The notes: generated by a model from the sequence alone, not told the origin. DNA of 64,000 bases from Stutzerimonas stutzeri (GCF_009789555.1 NZ_CP046902.1:3426001-3490000), one strand, 5' to 3'; counted from the stretch's first letter, positions 35,235 through 43,397 are shown. Program-made: numbers and translations.

Positions 35235-36689
35235 ATGAAACACACGAAACTCGTCCACCACGGCGCACGCGAAGGCGTCACCGGCTCGTGCCATCAATTG
35301 TGGATGGACGAGGCCAACAGCGTATTGATCGATTGCGGCCAGTTTCAGGGCGAGGACGACGAACAACACGACGACGAGCTGGCGCTTGATTTCCCGATCG
35401 AGGGCATCAAGGCATTGATCGTGACCCACGTTCACATCGACCACGTCGGGCGTATTCCGAATCTGCTGGCTGCAGGCTTCAACGGACCTATTCTCTGCAG
35501 CGAGCCTTCGGCCGAGCTGCTGCCGATCGTGCTCGAAGACGCGTTCCGCCTTTCGATCAGCCGCGACCAGGAGCAATTGGAGCGTTACCTCAGGGTTGTC
35601 TAGCAACGCATCATCGCGCTTCCCTACGACCACTGGTTTACCCTTCACGAGACCGATACGGTCGCCTGCAAGGTGCGCCTGCAACCGGCCGGCCACGTGC
35701 TGGGGTCGGCCTATGTCGAACTGGACCTGAGCGCTGCCGGTAGCGGTGACGAGCGTGTGGTCTTCAGCGGCGATCTGGGTGCGCCACATTCGCCGATTCT
35801 GCCTGACCTCGTCCCGCCGGAACGCGCCGACCTGCTGATCCTGGAAAGCACTTACGGCGACCGTCGCCATGAAGACCGCACGCACCGCCGCGAGCGACTG
35901 CAGGCGGCCATCGAGCGTGCGCTGGCAGACCAGGGCACGGTGCTCATTCCGTCCTTCAGCATCGGCCGGACGCAGGAATTGCTGTATGAGCTCGAAGAAA
36001 TCCTGTTCGAAAAAAGCGAGTCGGCGCAGGCCCATGGCACGCATGCCGAACCCGGGAAGCCGGCCGCCGAAGGCGCACCCGATATCGACTGGCCGCAGCT
36101 TCCGATCATTCTCGACTCGCCGCTCGCCGGCCGGTTCACCCGGACCTACAAGGCGCTACAGGGTTTCTGGGACGACGACGCCAGGCACCGCCTCGAGGAA
36201 GGACGCAGGCCGCTGTCCTTCAAGCAACTGATCACCGTAGACGACCACGACGAACACCTGCGCATCGTCCAGCACCTCACCGAAACCGCGCGGCCTGCAA
36301 TCGTCATCGCCGGCAACGGCATGTGCTCGGGCGGGCGGATCGTCAACTACCTGAAGGCCATGCTGGGCGATCCCAGACATCACGTTGTGTTTGTCGGCTA
36401 TCAAGGCAAGGGCACGCCCGGACGGGACATCCAGACCCATGGACCCGAAGGCGGGTTCGTGGTTCTGGACGGGGAACGCATCGACATCCGCGCCGGCATC
36501 GATAGCGTAGGCGGCTATTCGGCTCATGCCGACCAGGCCGACCTGGTCGGTTTCGTCACGCACATGAAGCAATGGCCGACAGAGATCCGCCTCATCCATG
36601 GCGAAGATCAGGCCAAGCAACGCCTGGCGGACGTATTGCAGGCGCGCTTTCGCGAAGCGGGCAAGGAAGGCCGCATAACCATTCCCTGA
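35235..36689 (+). pseudogene. MBL-fold beta-CASP ribonuclease-like gene interrupted by an amber codon
   Basis: The frame encodes a ~484-residue metallo-beta-lactamase/beta-CASP protein of the bacterial RNA-processing exonuclease type. Motif 2 is THVHIDHVGRIP, motif 3 QPAGHVLGSAYVELDL, motif 4 FSGDLGAPHSP; the beta-CASP part has LESTYGDRRHE, PSFSIGRTQELLYELE, GNGMCSGGRIVNYL and SVGGYSAHADQADL. It is interrupted after YLRVV by a single in-frame TAG at 35601-35603, with no frame change on either side. The next codons (QRIIALPYDHWF) continue the homology. One base change, GAG or CAG or AAG to TAG, explains it. The ATG at 35235 has an AAGGAA site. Confidence 0.85.
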
Positions 36690-36872
36690 GCGCACGCGCC
36701 TGGCGCCCACGGGATCGCTCGGCACCGGGGGCGCTGCCCGCCGGCACACAAACCCTGCGGCGCCTGCGATCCGTACCCATGCGCGCCCTGCCGGTCGAAT
36801 CGAAGGCAGGCCAGGCAGTCGGGGTTTCGCTCCCAAGCGGCGCGTCAAGACGTCTCGCACAATTTGCAGGCA

Positions 36873-36899
36873 CAAAAAAGCCCCGGTCACGGGGCTTTT
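36873..36899. terminator. bidirectional intrinsic terminator beside the tRNA remnant
   Basis: AAAAAAGCCCC-GGTCAC-GGGGCTTTT is T-rich on both strands. On the minus strand it follows the tRNA-Leu 3' end (36937) by ~38 bp, as expected for the original tRNA terminator; on the plus strand it can stop the MBL gene. Confidence 0.8.
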
Positions 36900-36936
36900 G
36901 ACGATTTCCGATCCCGAGGACCAGCCAATCATGTAA

Positions 36937-36973
36937 TGGTGCGGACGGAGAGACTCGAACTCTCACGTGAAAT
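36937..36973 (-). other. prophage attachment site: 3' fragment of tRNA-Leu
   Basis: On the minus strand, CGTGAGAGTTCGAGTCTCTC followed by CGTCCGCACCA matches the T-arm, acceptor strand and encoded CCA of a pseudomonad tRNA-Leu (UAG type). The D-arm and 5' acceptor strand (expected GCGGAC) are absent: to the right the sequence is phage-derived, with only a TTAGGT-like patch shared. The T-stem GAGAG/CTCTC and loop TTCGAGT are intact. This is the displaced 3' end left by integration; the complete tRNA should lie at the right end of the prophage, outside the window. Confidence 0.75.
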
Positions 36974-37114
36974 TACCTAAGGCATTGATTTCACTAGCCG
37001 TAATTGCTTCCGCCACCCTACTTGGGTTCATTTTGGGAACACTGGCCCACCGGGAGCCGCCGCGAAGGCATGAAAAAGGCGGCTCGCAGGCCGCCTCGGG
37101 TGGTTTCGCTGGGA

Positions 37115-38284
37115 TCACAGCTTGAGCGCGTGTTCAAGGATGCCGACCATGTCTGGCCCGTCGTCGTTGATCCACTTGCCGTAGTGCTTGCGGATCATGT
37201 CGGTGGACGTGTGCCCCATCTGGTCGGCGATCCACTCCAGCGGCACCGCGCCGGTGGTGAGCAGCTGGCTGGCGAACGTGTGCCGGCAGTTGTTCGGCCC
37301 GCGAAAGCGCACGCCGGCCGCTTTCAGGTGAGGCCGCCAGAAGCCCTTGAGCAGCATGTCCGAACTGGTGTGCGCCGCGCCGGTGCTGGTGTTGTGGAAC
37401 ACGAAGCGCAGCTTGCGCACGCGCACTGTCTTGTTGTCGCGCTCGGTAACGTCTACCAGTATCGGCTCCAGATCGCGGGTCAGTTCGGCCTGCGCCTGCA
37501 GGGCCTCGCGTGCCGGCCGCAGCAGCTTCACCTCGCGCGCCGAACGCCGCGTCTTCGTCACCTTGTAGTGGCCGCGCACCTGGGAACGCTGAAAGCGGAC
37601 GATGCCCTTGTCCAGGTCGACCACATCCTCCCACGCGAGCGCCATTGCCTCGGAAACGCGCGGTCCTGCCCAAATCATGAACTGCGCCAGGTTGCGCTCC
37701 TGCTCGCGTTCGGTCCGCGCCGAGAGGATGGCCTCGATCTCCTTGCGATCGAACGGATCCGGATCGTCCCGATCGGGCACCCGCACCCGCAGCCCCTCGG
37801 TAGGGTCGTGCGCCATCCGGTTGCGCATCCGGTACAGCCGGAAGATCTGCCGCACCAGGGCGATGATCTCATTCACCGTCTTGTTGTGCAGCTTCGGCAT
37901 CAGATCCGCCTGCACCCATTCCTGCAGGTCCAGGTGGTCGATCTGGTCCGCCTGCAACGCGCCCCACTTCGGTCGGATGTGCAGCTCTGCCCGCCCCTCG
38001 TACACCCGGAACCCGGACGGCGCCACCTCGTTGCGTTTGATGTTCAGCCACAGATCGATGAAATGGCCTAAGGTGTTCGTTTTCACTCGGTTGGAATTAG
38101 GAAAGTGCCGGGCATAGCTGAACGTGCCGTGCTTGATCTCATGGCGGATCAGTCCGGCCAGCCGGCTGGCCTGCTCGATATTGGCGGGGGTCGAGTCCCC
38201 CTCGATGGGCTCGCGGCACAGCTCGCCCTGGTACCTAAAATAGACGCGCAGCGAGTTGCCGCGCACCTCGACGCCTTCGTGCAT
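37115..38284 (-). CDS. int: phage tyrosine recombinase (integrase)
   Basis: A 389-residue site-specific recombinase. The N-terminal arm-binding part (MHEGVEVRGNSLRVYFRYQG) is of the DUF3596 type. A core-binding SAM-like region follows, then the catalytic domain with Arg in WAGPRVSEAMAL, a Lys strand, NCRHTFASQLL (HxxR-equivalent), MGHTSTDMIRKHYGKW with the final His and the nucleophile Tyr. The ATG at 38284 has AGGTGA 8 nt upstream. It is the last gene of the leftward early operon and abuts the tRNA attachment site, so it likely integrates at tRNA-Leu. Confidence 0.93.
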   Translation of the reverse strand: MHEGVEVRGNSLRVYFRYQGELCREPIEGDSTPANIEQASRLAGLIRHEIKHGTFSYARHFPNSNRVKTNTLGHFIDLWLNIKRNEVAPSGFRVYEGRAELHIRPKWGALQADQIDHLDLQEWVQADLMPKLHNKTVNEIIALVRQIFRLYRMRNRMAHDPTEGLRVRVPDRDDPDPFDRKEIEAILSARTEREQERNLAQFMIWAGPRVSEAMALAWEDVVDLDKGIVRFQRSQVRGHYKVTKTRRSAREVKLLRPAREALQAQAELTRDLEPILVDVTERDNKTVRVRKLRFVFHNTSTGAAHTSSDMLLKGFWRPHLKAAGVRFRGPNNCRHTFASQLLTTGAVPLEWIADQMGHTSTDMIRKHYGKWINDDGPDMVGILEHALKL

Positions 38285-38335
38285 GGTCGTGTTCACCTGA
38301 TCGAAACAACGGGAGTCTATGTTCCGCTCGAACTT

Positions 38336-38355
38336 GAGGCCCGTCGCCGGGCCTC
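38336..38355. terminator. hairpin between int and the upstream gene
   Basis: GAGGCCCG (38336-38343), loop TCGC, CGGGCCTC (38348-38355): a perfect 8-bp stem 50 bp before the int start. The T tail is poor, so it may pause or attenuate int transcription rather than terminate it. Confidence 0.4.
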
Positions 38356-38374
38356 GAATTGATGGTGGTGATTC

Positions 38375-38566
38375 CTAGCTGAGCCAATCGGCCCGCCGTC
38401 GCCACTGCCGACGCATTTCCTCGACCAGGCGCTCGGCACTGGCCTGGCCTCGCCTTTTGGCGATCGCCAGCGTGAGCTCTTCGATGCGCTCGGGCGTGTC
38501 GTAGCCGTTGCGCAACCAGGTGCGGGCTTCGCACTCGAGCATGTGCTGGCGAACCTCGTCAGCCAC
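38375..38566 (-). CDS. small phage protein (DUF7696-like)
   Basis: A 63-residue highly charged helical protein (MADEVRQHMLECEARTWLRN; GYDTPERIEELTLAIAKRRG; VEEMRRQWRRRADWLS) of a type common in Pseudomonas P2-like and related prophages. It uses a GTG start at 38566 with an AGAGGCGAG site and overlaps the upstream gene by 8 bp. Confidence 0.75.
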   Translation of the reverse strand: MADEVRQHMLECEARTWLRNGYDTPERIEELTLAIAKRRGQASAERLVEEMRRQWRRRADWLS

Positions 38567-38795
38567 AGCTCGCCTCTTTGGCCTTCACCGCGCCTGGATG
38601 AACAAACAACTCCACACCACTGCGCAGCGGGTCGCGCTGGGTTTCACGCAGCAGTGTTGGGTCCAGGTCCAGCTTGCGGGCCAGGGCTTCGGCCGCCCAG
38701 CGGGCGCCCATGGTGTTGCTGGCGGATTTCTTCTCGCCGCGCACGGTTGCCACATAAGTCATGCCGGTATAGCGGGTGCGAATTTCAACGGGCAT
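38559..38795 (-). CDS. phage hypothetical protein
   Basis: A 78-residue basic protein from the ATG at 38795 (MPVEIRTRYTGMTYVATVRG). The pattern EKKSASNTMGARWAAEALAR followed by KLDLDPTLLRETQ looks like a small DNA-binding or excision-type fold, but I do not recognise a family. It overlaps its neighbours on both sides (11 bp upstream, 8 bp downstream), typical of a compact phage operon. Confidence 0.65.
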   Translation of the reverse strand: MPVEIRTRYTGMTYVATVRGEKKSASNTMGARWAAEALARKLDLDPTLLRETQRDPLRSGVELFVHPGAVKAKEASCG

Positions 38796-39027
38796 AGCGG
38801 CGGCGCTCCTGGGCTTTATTGGCGGCGACTTCGGCCTGGTAGGCAGCCCACTCGGCTGCCCAGCGGCGCTGACGGATGCGGCTGCACAACTGATGCTTCC
38901 GCGTAGCACGGTTTTGGCCGCAGATTTCGCAGGTGCTGGGCGTCAGCGGATGGCTGGCCATAGTTGGGCGCAGGGGCTCCAAGGCGTTATGCTCTGCCCC
39001 GCCTTCCTTCGGTTGATTCACTTGCAT
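38785..39027 (-). CDS. phage small zinc-finger-like protein
   Basis: An 80-residue protein. The centre has TCEICGQNRATRKHQLCSRI, a possible Cys/His metal knuckle, then an alanine/arginine-rich helix (RQRRWAAEWAAYQAEVAANK). The ATG at 39027 carries the repeated start element AAGGAGAAGCACC. Function is unknown; perhaps a nucleic-acid-binding early protein. Confidence 0.65.
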   Translation of the reverse strand: MQVNQPKEGGAEHNALEPLRPTMASHPLTPSTCEICGQNRATRKHQLCSRIRQRRWAAEWAAYQAEVAANKAQERRRYAR

Positions 39028-39049
39028 GGTGCTTCTCCTTGGTTGGTCA

Positions 39050-39079
39050 GGCCCTGGTGAGTTGCCGCTCACCGGGGCC
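39050..39079. terminator. hairpin between small early genes
   Basis: GGCCCTGGTGAG (39050-39061), loop TTGCCG, CTCACCGGGGCC (39068-39079): 12 bp with one T-G wobble, then TTGTTGTTT on the plus strand. On the minus strand, the direction of the operon, it has no T run and could act as an RNA-stability or attenuation hairpin. Confidence 0.5.
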
Positions 39080-39087
39080 TTGTTGTT

Positions 39088-39240
39088 TCAGCGTGCGATC
39101 AGCAGGAACAGATCGGTCAGGTGGTTCGCGCCGGTGACTAGCAGGGCCAGCCCGCTTGCCACCCAGCCCCATGAGGCCAGCCGCTCCAATAGCCAGGCGC
39201 GCAGACCTGAGCTGTCTTCGTCTTCGTCGTAGTGCTGCAT
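39088..39240 (-). CDS. small phage membrane protein
   Basis: A 50-residue protein starting MQHYDEDEDSSGLRAWLLER with an acidic N-terminus, then one hydrophobic helix (WGWVASGLALLVTGANHL) and LTDLFLLIAR. It is supported by the repeated AAGGAGAAGCACC start element and clean spacing between neighbours. Probably an inner-membrane single-span protein; function is unknown. Confidence 0.65.
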   Translation of the reverse strand: MQHYDEDEDSSGLRAWLLERLASWGWVASGLALLVTGANHLTDLFLLIAR

Positions 39241-39263
39241 GGTGCTTCTCCTTAGTGGGCCTC

Positions 39264-39488
39264 TCAGAACTCGGTTGTCAGCGAGCCGTCTGGCCTGACG
39301 CGCATCACGTCGACCTCAAGACCCGGCTCGCGGGTCGATGCAGCCCATTCCTGTGCGCTTTGCAATGTGGCTGAGTACACGTCGACTGCTTGAAACAGCG
39401 TCCCCGGGTTGGTGACTACCGCGTATTTCGCGGCTGGCGGCGGCGTTGTGTGGCCTGTCCGGGAACCGATAGAGCGGGTGCGTTGCAT
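39264..39488 (-). CDS. phage hypothetical protein
   Basis: A 74-residue protein from the ATG at 39488 (MQRTRSIGSRTGHTTPPPAA), continuing KYAVVTNPGTLFQAVDVYSA and ending VDVMRVRPDGSLTTEF. The start uses the same 18-nt element as two neighbours. It looks like a compact alpha/beta protein; no family recognised. It lies 36 bp downstream of the primase stop. Confidence 0.65.
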   Translation of the reverse strand: MQRTRSIGSRTGHTTPPPAAKYAVVTNPGTLFQAVDVYSATLQSAQEWAASTREPGLEVDVMRVRPDGSLTTEF

Positions 39489-39523
39489 GGTGCTTCTCCT
39501 TGGGTTGGGGTGTTGCTCGACGC

Positions 39524-42274
39524 TCAAGCGTTGCCGCGCTTGGCGTCGGGGTTTTGGAACATCCAGCACTTCACCGTGGGGCAGCGGCCGGACATGGGGT
39601 TGCGGCGGTTGAAGGCGTCGCGGACGGCGCTGTCGACGGCGCGGTTTTTCTCGATGAATTTGCGGCTGCGGCTGTTGGGCAGCAGGTTGCGCAGCGTGCC
39701 GATGTCGGCCAGCTTCTGTTTGTGCTCGGCGGCGCGCTCGCAGAACTCGTTGAGGTTGATGGCAATCACCTCGGGCTTCTTGCTGTGGTCAACCACCGGC
39801 TCGTCGTTGAGGCCTTGCAGGTAGTCGAACACCTCCCAGAACTCGGCCACTTCCGTCGGGTCGGAATTCACGGCGTTCTGGCGGGCCAGGGCCATGGCAA
39901 TCAGCTCCCGCTGAGCCGCGGCGTGCTGGCGATCGGTCATGGTCACCACCCCGCGCAGCGCATCGAGCATGGCCAGCAGCTGGGCGTGGTTCTTGATGAT
40001 TCGCTCGATGCGGATGTCTTTCAGCTCGCGCAGCGCGGCCTCATGCACCTTGACCTGCTGGCGAAAGGTTTCCAGCACCGTGCTTTCGCCCTTCGCCGCC
40101 ATCAGCAGGAAGTACGACACGTCCATGGCGCTCAGATGGTTGAGGTTGTCCGCGGCGGCACGGCTGGCCGCGGTGACCTCGGGCCGCACGAAGTGCAGCT
40201 TGACGATGCGGGTGAGGATCGCCTCGCTCGCCGCCACGGTGGCGTTCTGGCTGATGACGATCGTCCCGCGAAACGGCGGCTCGTAGGTTTCGTTGCCGGC
40301 TGTCTTCACACCGGTGACGCCCAGGGTGCCACCGTTGAACAGCGGCTTGAGCTCGTCCCAGTCGTAGGCCTTGGCGGCGGTGCGGTCGTTGTCGCTGCGG
40401 TCGGCCTCGAGCAGGACCAGCGGCATGCCGGACACCTGGCCCATCCAGCGGCGCAGGCCCGCCTTGGACATTTTCGAGGGGTCTTTGCCCTCCTCGTCCG
40501 GCCGGCCGAGCAGCTTCCAGAGGAACATCAGCAAGGTAGACTTGCCCGCGCCGGCCTCGCCGGTCACTTCCAGGAACGGAAACGACTGGTACTCGTCGCG
40601 GATCTGTTCGGCGAACAGCGAGCCGAACCAGAACGCCAGCGCGACAATGCCCTGCGCGCCAAAGCAGGTCCACAGCCAGTCGAGCCACTCGGCGCGGTAG
40701 CCCTCGTCGGTACGGGCGATCTCCAGGCGGATCGACTTCTGCAGCGTCTTCAGGCGCAGCTGCTTGAATTCGAAGTAGTCCTCGGCGTTGGCCTTCTCGA
40801 CCACGCCGCCACGCACGGCCAAATCGCCGAACACGTAGCAGCCGTGCTCCTTGCTATAGCCGATGTAATCGATGGTCTTGACGGTTTTGAGCCCGTAGAG
40901 CTGGGCCTTCATGATCTTGTCGAGCTGGCTGCCGCTGCCGGTGAACACCGCGCCCGCGGCCATGCCGAGCAAGCGTTTCTTGAACTCGCTCGCCGCCGCC
41001 ACCTGGCCACCGGTGAAGGTGTTGCGCACCGTGGGTTCGTCATGCGGGAAATCGACGCGGAAGTAGTACCAGGACTCGTCCGTCACCTCATTGCGCTGGA
41101 AGTACAGAGCCTTGGGGTAGCAGTTGGCGATCTCGACGACGCAGCCGGCCATGCGCAGCGCCTTGTCGCGAATCTCCTGGCGGGTGAGCTGCTGCTCCCC
41201 TTGCGAGTCACCGTCCTCGAGGCCTTGCACCGCCTTGTTGAATTTCTCCAGATCGAGCTTGAACCAGTACATCCGGTTGCCGAAGCCGAAATGAAACTCG
41301 CTGGTTTCATCCCACTCGTAGATCAGCATCGCCTTTTCGGAGGCGTTTTCAGCGATCAGCAACGCGCCCTGGTGACGGGCTGCCTTGAGGTCCCGTTCGA
41401 TCTGCTCGGCGCGCTTGTCCTCGTCCAGGAACATCCAGCGCTGATGCAGATCATTCCAGTCCACCTTGCGGTCGCCCTGCGCGATCTGCGCGGCCTCGCA
41501 GGTGAAGCCCAGCTCGCGGGCCATCTTCACCCAGCGGCGGGTGTAGCGATGCGCGCCCGGCTCGTTGTCCAACGCCCAGACCAGCTTCGGCAGCCTTTTA
41601 TCGGCATCCGCGCAGGCCTTGGCCAGCGCCTTGAGCGACTCGGCCGGGAACGCGTTGCTGCTCATCGCCGAGACGGCATCGATGCCGTGGTGCAGTAGCG
41701 CAATGGCGTCGAAGATGCCCTCGACGATCCACAGCTCCCGTACCCCAAGCAGATCCAGCGACGGCGGGCACCACCAGTGGCTCCTCATGGACTGGCCCGG
41801 GGCGAAGCGCGCCTTCTGCTTGCCGAAGCGGTGCGGGCGATCGATCAATCGCTCCCAATAGCCGCCCTTCTCCAGCGGGAAGCGCACCGTAGCCGAGCCG
41901 ATGCCCAGTTCACGGCTCCAGTAATTCTCCTGGGTGTACCAGCCGGCGATCCGCTCCAGGTGAAAGCCGCGCGCGCCTTGCAGGTAGCTTTTTGCCGTGG
42001 CGGTCGGGTCCTGCTCGGTGGCCGGAGCGCGCTTGCTCCAGTCGTCGAACAGGTCGTCGAACAGTTCTTTGACGTGCCACTGCTGACCGCATTTGCTCTC
42101 GCGCCCGCACTTGATGAACCACGGCTCGTCGTAGCGGGAATACAACTCCAGCTTGCCGCAGCTGGGGCACTTGCCCTTACGAAGGTATGGAGTGCCTCCG
42201 ATGCGCTTTAGGCCGTAGTTCTTCTCCAGGCGCGCTAGCACCTCGGTGCGGATGGCGTTGTCCATGGATTTCAT
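39524..42274 (-). CDS. phage primase-helicase
   Basis: A 916-residue replication protein. The N-terminus has a zinc ribbon (KCPSCGKLELYSRYDEPW, then KCGRESKCGQQW). A toprim-type segment follows: LWIVEGIFDAIALLHHGIDA and LPKLVWALDNEPGAHRY. The C-terminal half is an SF3/DnaB-like ATPase with Walker A TGEAGAGKSTLLMFL, Walker B-like PLVLLEADRSDND and sensor GTIVISQNATV. This is the layout of P4-alpha-like or P2-like Pseudomonas prophage primases that start replication. The ATG at 42274 overlaps the upstream stop (ATGA). Confidence 0.88.
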   Translation of the reverse strand: MKSMDNAIRTEVLARLEKNYGLKRIGGTPYLRKGKCPSCGKLELYSRYDEPWFIKCGRESKCGQQWHVKELFDDLFDDWSKRAPATEQDPTATAKSYLQGARGFHLERIAGWYTQENYWSRELGIGSATVRFPLEKGGYWERLIDRPHRFGKQKARFAPGQSMRSHWWCPPSLDLLGVRELWIVEGIFDAIALLHHGIDAVSAMSSNAFPAESLKALAKACADADKRLPKLVWALDNEPGAHRYTRRWVKMARELGFTCEAAQIAQGDRKVDWNDLHQRWMFLDEDKRAEQIERDLKAARHQGALLIAENASEKAMLIYEWDETSEFHFGFGNRMYWFKLDLEKFNKAVQGLEDGDSQGEQQLTRQEIRDKALRMAGCVVEIANCYPKALYFQRNEVTDESWYYFRVDFPHDEPTVRNTFTGGQVAAASEFKKRLLGMAAGAVFTGSGSQLDKIMKAQLYGLKTVKTIDYIGYSKEHGCYVFGDLAVRGGVVEKANAEDYFEFKQLRLKTLQKSIRLEIARTDEGYRAEWLDWLWTCFGAQGIVALAFWFGSLFAEQIRDEYQSFPFLEVTGEAGAGKSTLLMFLWKLLGRPDEEGKDPSKMSKAGLRRWMGQVSGMPLVLLEADRSDNDRTAAKAYDWDELKPLFNGGTLGVTGVKTAGNETYEPPFRGTIVISQNATVAASEAILTRIVKLHFVRPEVTAASRAAADNLNHLSAMDVSYFLLMAAKGESTVLETFRQQVKVHEAALRELKDIRIERIIKNHAQLLAMLDALRGVVTMTDRQHAAAQRELIAMALARQNAVNSDPTEVAEFWEVFDYLQGLNDEPVVDHSKKPEVIAINLNEFCERAAEHKQKLADIGTLRNLLPNSRSRKFIEKNRAVDSAVRDAFNRRNPMSGRCPTVKCWMFQNPDAKRGNA

Positions 42275-42480
42275 GCGTGCGCCCCCCCTATGACGATGCA
42301 GTCGTCGCACAGCAACAGGCGTTCGGCGCGGGTACGCGGGTCGAGGCGATGAGGGCCGCAATTCATGGTGCAGACCTTCGACGCCGGGTCGAACTTGGCC
42401 AGATCGGCCGGATCGGCGCGCGTCCACTCAATCGGCGCCGGTGGCGGGGACTGTTCGGTCTTCGGCTTGCGGGCTTTCAT
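42271..42480 (-). CDS. small phage cysteine-rich protein
   Basis: A 69-residue protein, MKARKPKTEQSPPPAPIEWT then VCTMNCGPHRLDPRTRAERL and LLCDDCIVIGGAHA. The Cys pairs (CxxxC and CxxC, with His between) suggest a zinc knuckle. ATGA overlaps link it to both neighbours, which supports coding and translational coupling with the primase. Confidence 0.7.
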   Translation of the reverse strand: MKARKPKTEQSPPPAPIEWTRADPADLAKFDPASKVCTMNCGPHRLDPRTRAERLLLCDDCIVIGGAHA

Positions 42481-42710
42481 GGGCGGGCCTCTCCCCAGAC
42501 GAAGGCATGCAGCTCATCGAGCAGCGCGTTGTGCGTTTCGCATGAAATGACGTCGCACTCCAACAGGCCACCGAGATGGCGGGTCAGCCTCATGGCATCG
42601 CTGCGCTGCGTCTCGTAGGTGGTTGCCGCCTTCAGGCTTCCCAGGTGCATCTTGAAGATGTAACGCGCCGGGTCATTTGCCAGCGCTTCGCAACGACTCA
42701 GCGTGCTCAT
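42477..42710 (-). CDS. phage hypothetical protein
   Basis: A 77-residue protein starting MSTLSRCEALANDPARYIFK, with LGSLKAATTYETQRSDAMRL and LLDELHAFVWGEARP. Mostly helical and of unknown function. The stop overlaps the next ATG (ATGA) and its own ATG overlaps the preceding stop, so it is inside a tightly packed early operon. Confidence 0.65.
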   Translation of the reverse strand: MSTLSRCEALANDPARYIFKMHLGSLKAATTYETQRSDAMRLTRHLGGLLECDVISCETHNALLDELHAFVWGEARP

Positions 42711-42946
42711 GCCGGCACCCCCGCTTCCTTCAGCAGCTTGACCAGCTCGCGCATGGTGCGGTTGAGCCCTGCGATATGCGGGTGATCGGCCAGGATCTTC
42801 GGGCCGCGCAGGCCTTGCGGCGTGTAGCGATACTTGTCGTCGAACCAGCACGCCGCCATGAGTTTTTCGTACTGGCTGGTCAGCCAGCGCAGATAGGCTT
42901 TGGCCTGGGCGGGCTTGAGCCTGATTTCTAGAGTGATGTCACACAT
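42707..42946 (-). CDS. phage hypothetical protein
   Basis: A 79-residue protein (MCDITLEIRLKPAQAKAYLR, WLTSQYEKLMAACWFDDKYR, MRELVKLLKEAGVPA). The body PQGLRGPKILADHPHIAGLN suggests a small nucleic-acid-associated protein, but I do not recognise it. An ATG four codons upstream (42958), with GGGGGAAG before it, is an alternative start. Confidence 0.6.
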   Translation of the reverse strand: MCDITLEIRLKPAQAKAYLRWLTSQYEKLMAACWFDDKYRYTPQGLRGPKILADHPHIAGLNRTMRELVKLLKEAGVPA

Positions 42947-43022
42947 AAAAGCCACCATTCGGGCGCAACTTCCCCCTACCCGCTCAACGGCGGGCATGGG
43001 AATGGGTCAATTCAGGGGATGA

Positions 43023-43397
43023 TCAGTGAGCGGCTGCTGCAGCCTGGGGCGCCGCGGGCGGCTGCAGGCGCAGCGGGAGGTGGCGGCGTGGGATCAATAC
43101 CGTCTCGCCCGTCGAGTAATGCAGCAGGGCCACGGTGTACGAATCACCTGTGCCGTAATCAATGCCGATCGGCACCGAGCGCGGCTTGTGGTCGAGTTCC
43201 GTCATGGCCAGGTAAGCCAGGCGGTCCGCCATGAATGCCGGTACGTCCAGCGCGTTGACCAGGTAGCTCACGGCGCGGTCGTACAGATGGCCATCGTCAG
43301 CCAGGTGCTCGCCCTGGTGGCGTTGCAAGAAGGCCAGCGCGGCCTGCTGCATGGTGGAGCGGTATTCCTGGGCGTTGCCTTCAGTGGTGATGTTCAT
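43023..43397 (-). CDS. phage hypothetical protein
   Basis: A 124-residue protein from the ATG at 43397 (MNITTEGNAQEYRSTMQQAA). It has an N-terminal helical part (FLQRHQGEHLADDGHLYDRA), then VPIGIDYGTGDSYTVALLHY, a beta-rich segment, and an alanine/proline-rich tail. IDYGTGDS superficially recalls an actin-like phosphate loop, but the protein is too short for that fold. ATGA overlap with ogr upstream. Confidence 0.6.
   Translation of the reverse strand: MNITTEGNAQEYRSTMQQAALAFLQRHQGEHLADDGHLYDRAVSYLVNALDVPAFMADRLAYLAMTELDHKPRSVPIGIDYGTGDSYTVALLHYSTGETVLIPRRHLPLRLQPPAAPQAAAAAH

Larger units (their letters stand above)
36690..37114. other. host-prophage junction, non-coding
   Basis: The left part (36690-36936) is host DNA with a terminator. 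The right part (about 36974-37114) is phage attP-flank DNA before the integrase stop. Next to the tRNA fragment, GTGAAAT (36993-36987) and ATTTCAC (36972-36966), read on the minus strand, form a 7-bp inverted repeat around a loop containing CCTTAGG, possibly a core or arm feature of attP. Confidence 0.5.
39023..39501 (-). repeat. three identical 18-nt translation-start elements
   Basis: The same 18 nt, AAGGAGAAGCACCATGCA on the minus strand, occur at 39023-39040, 39236-39253 and 39484-39501. Each provides the ribosome site and ATG of a separate small gene (38785-39027, 39088-39240, 39264-39488), while the coding sequences behind them are unrelated. Confidence 0.9.

Noticed and set aside
35601..35603. 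Recoding of the amber codon as selenocysteine or pyrrolysine in the MBL gene.
   Set aside because: The codon is TAG, not TGA, there is no recoding hairpin that I can see, and the position is not an active-site residue in the family.
36937..37014. A complete tRNA gene on the minus strand.
   Set aside because: T-arm and 3' acceptor strand fit tRNA-Leu, but no 5' strand complementary to the acceptor and no D-arm exist; it is a remnant at the attachment site.
39500..41698. Long rightward open frame (about 732 codons) over the primase gene.
   Set aside because: Histidine/glycine/leucine-rich shadow of the primase reading frame; no recognisable domain, while the minus strand has zinc, toprim and Walker motifs.
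43023..43397. Actin/Hsp70-type ATPase suggested by IDYGTGDS in a small phage protein.
   Set aside because: At 124 residues it is far too short and lacks the second phosphate and adenosine motifs.
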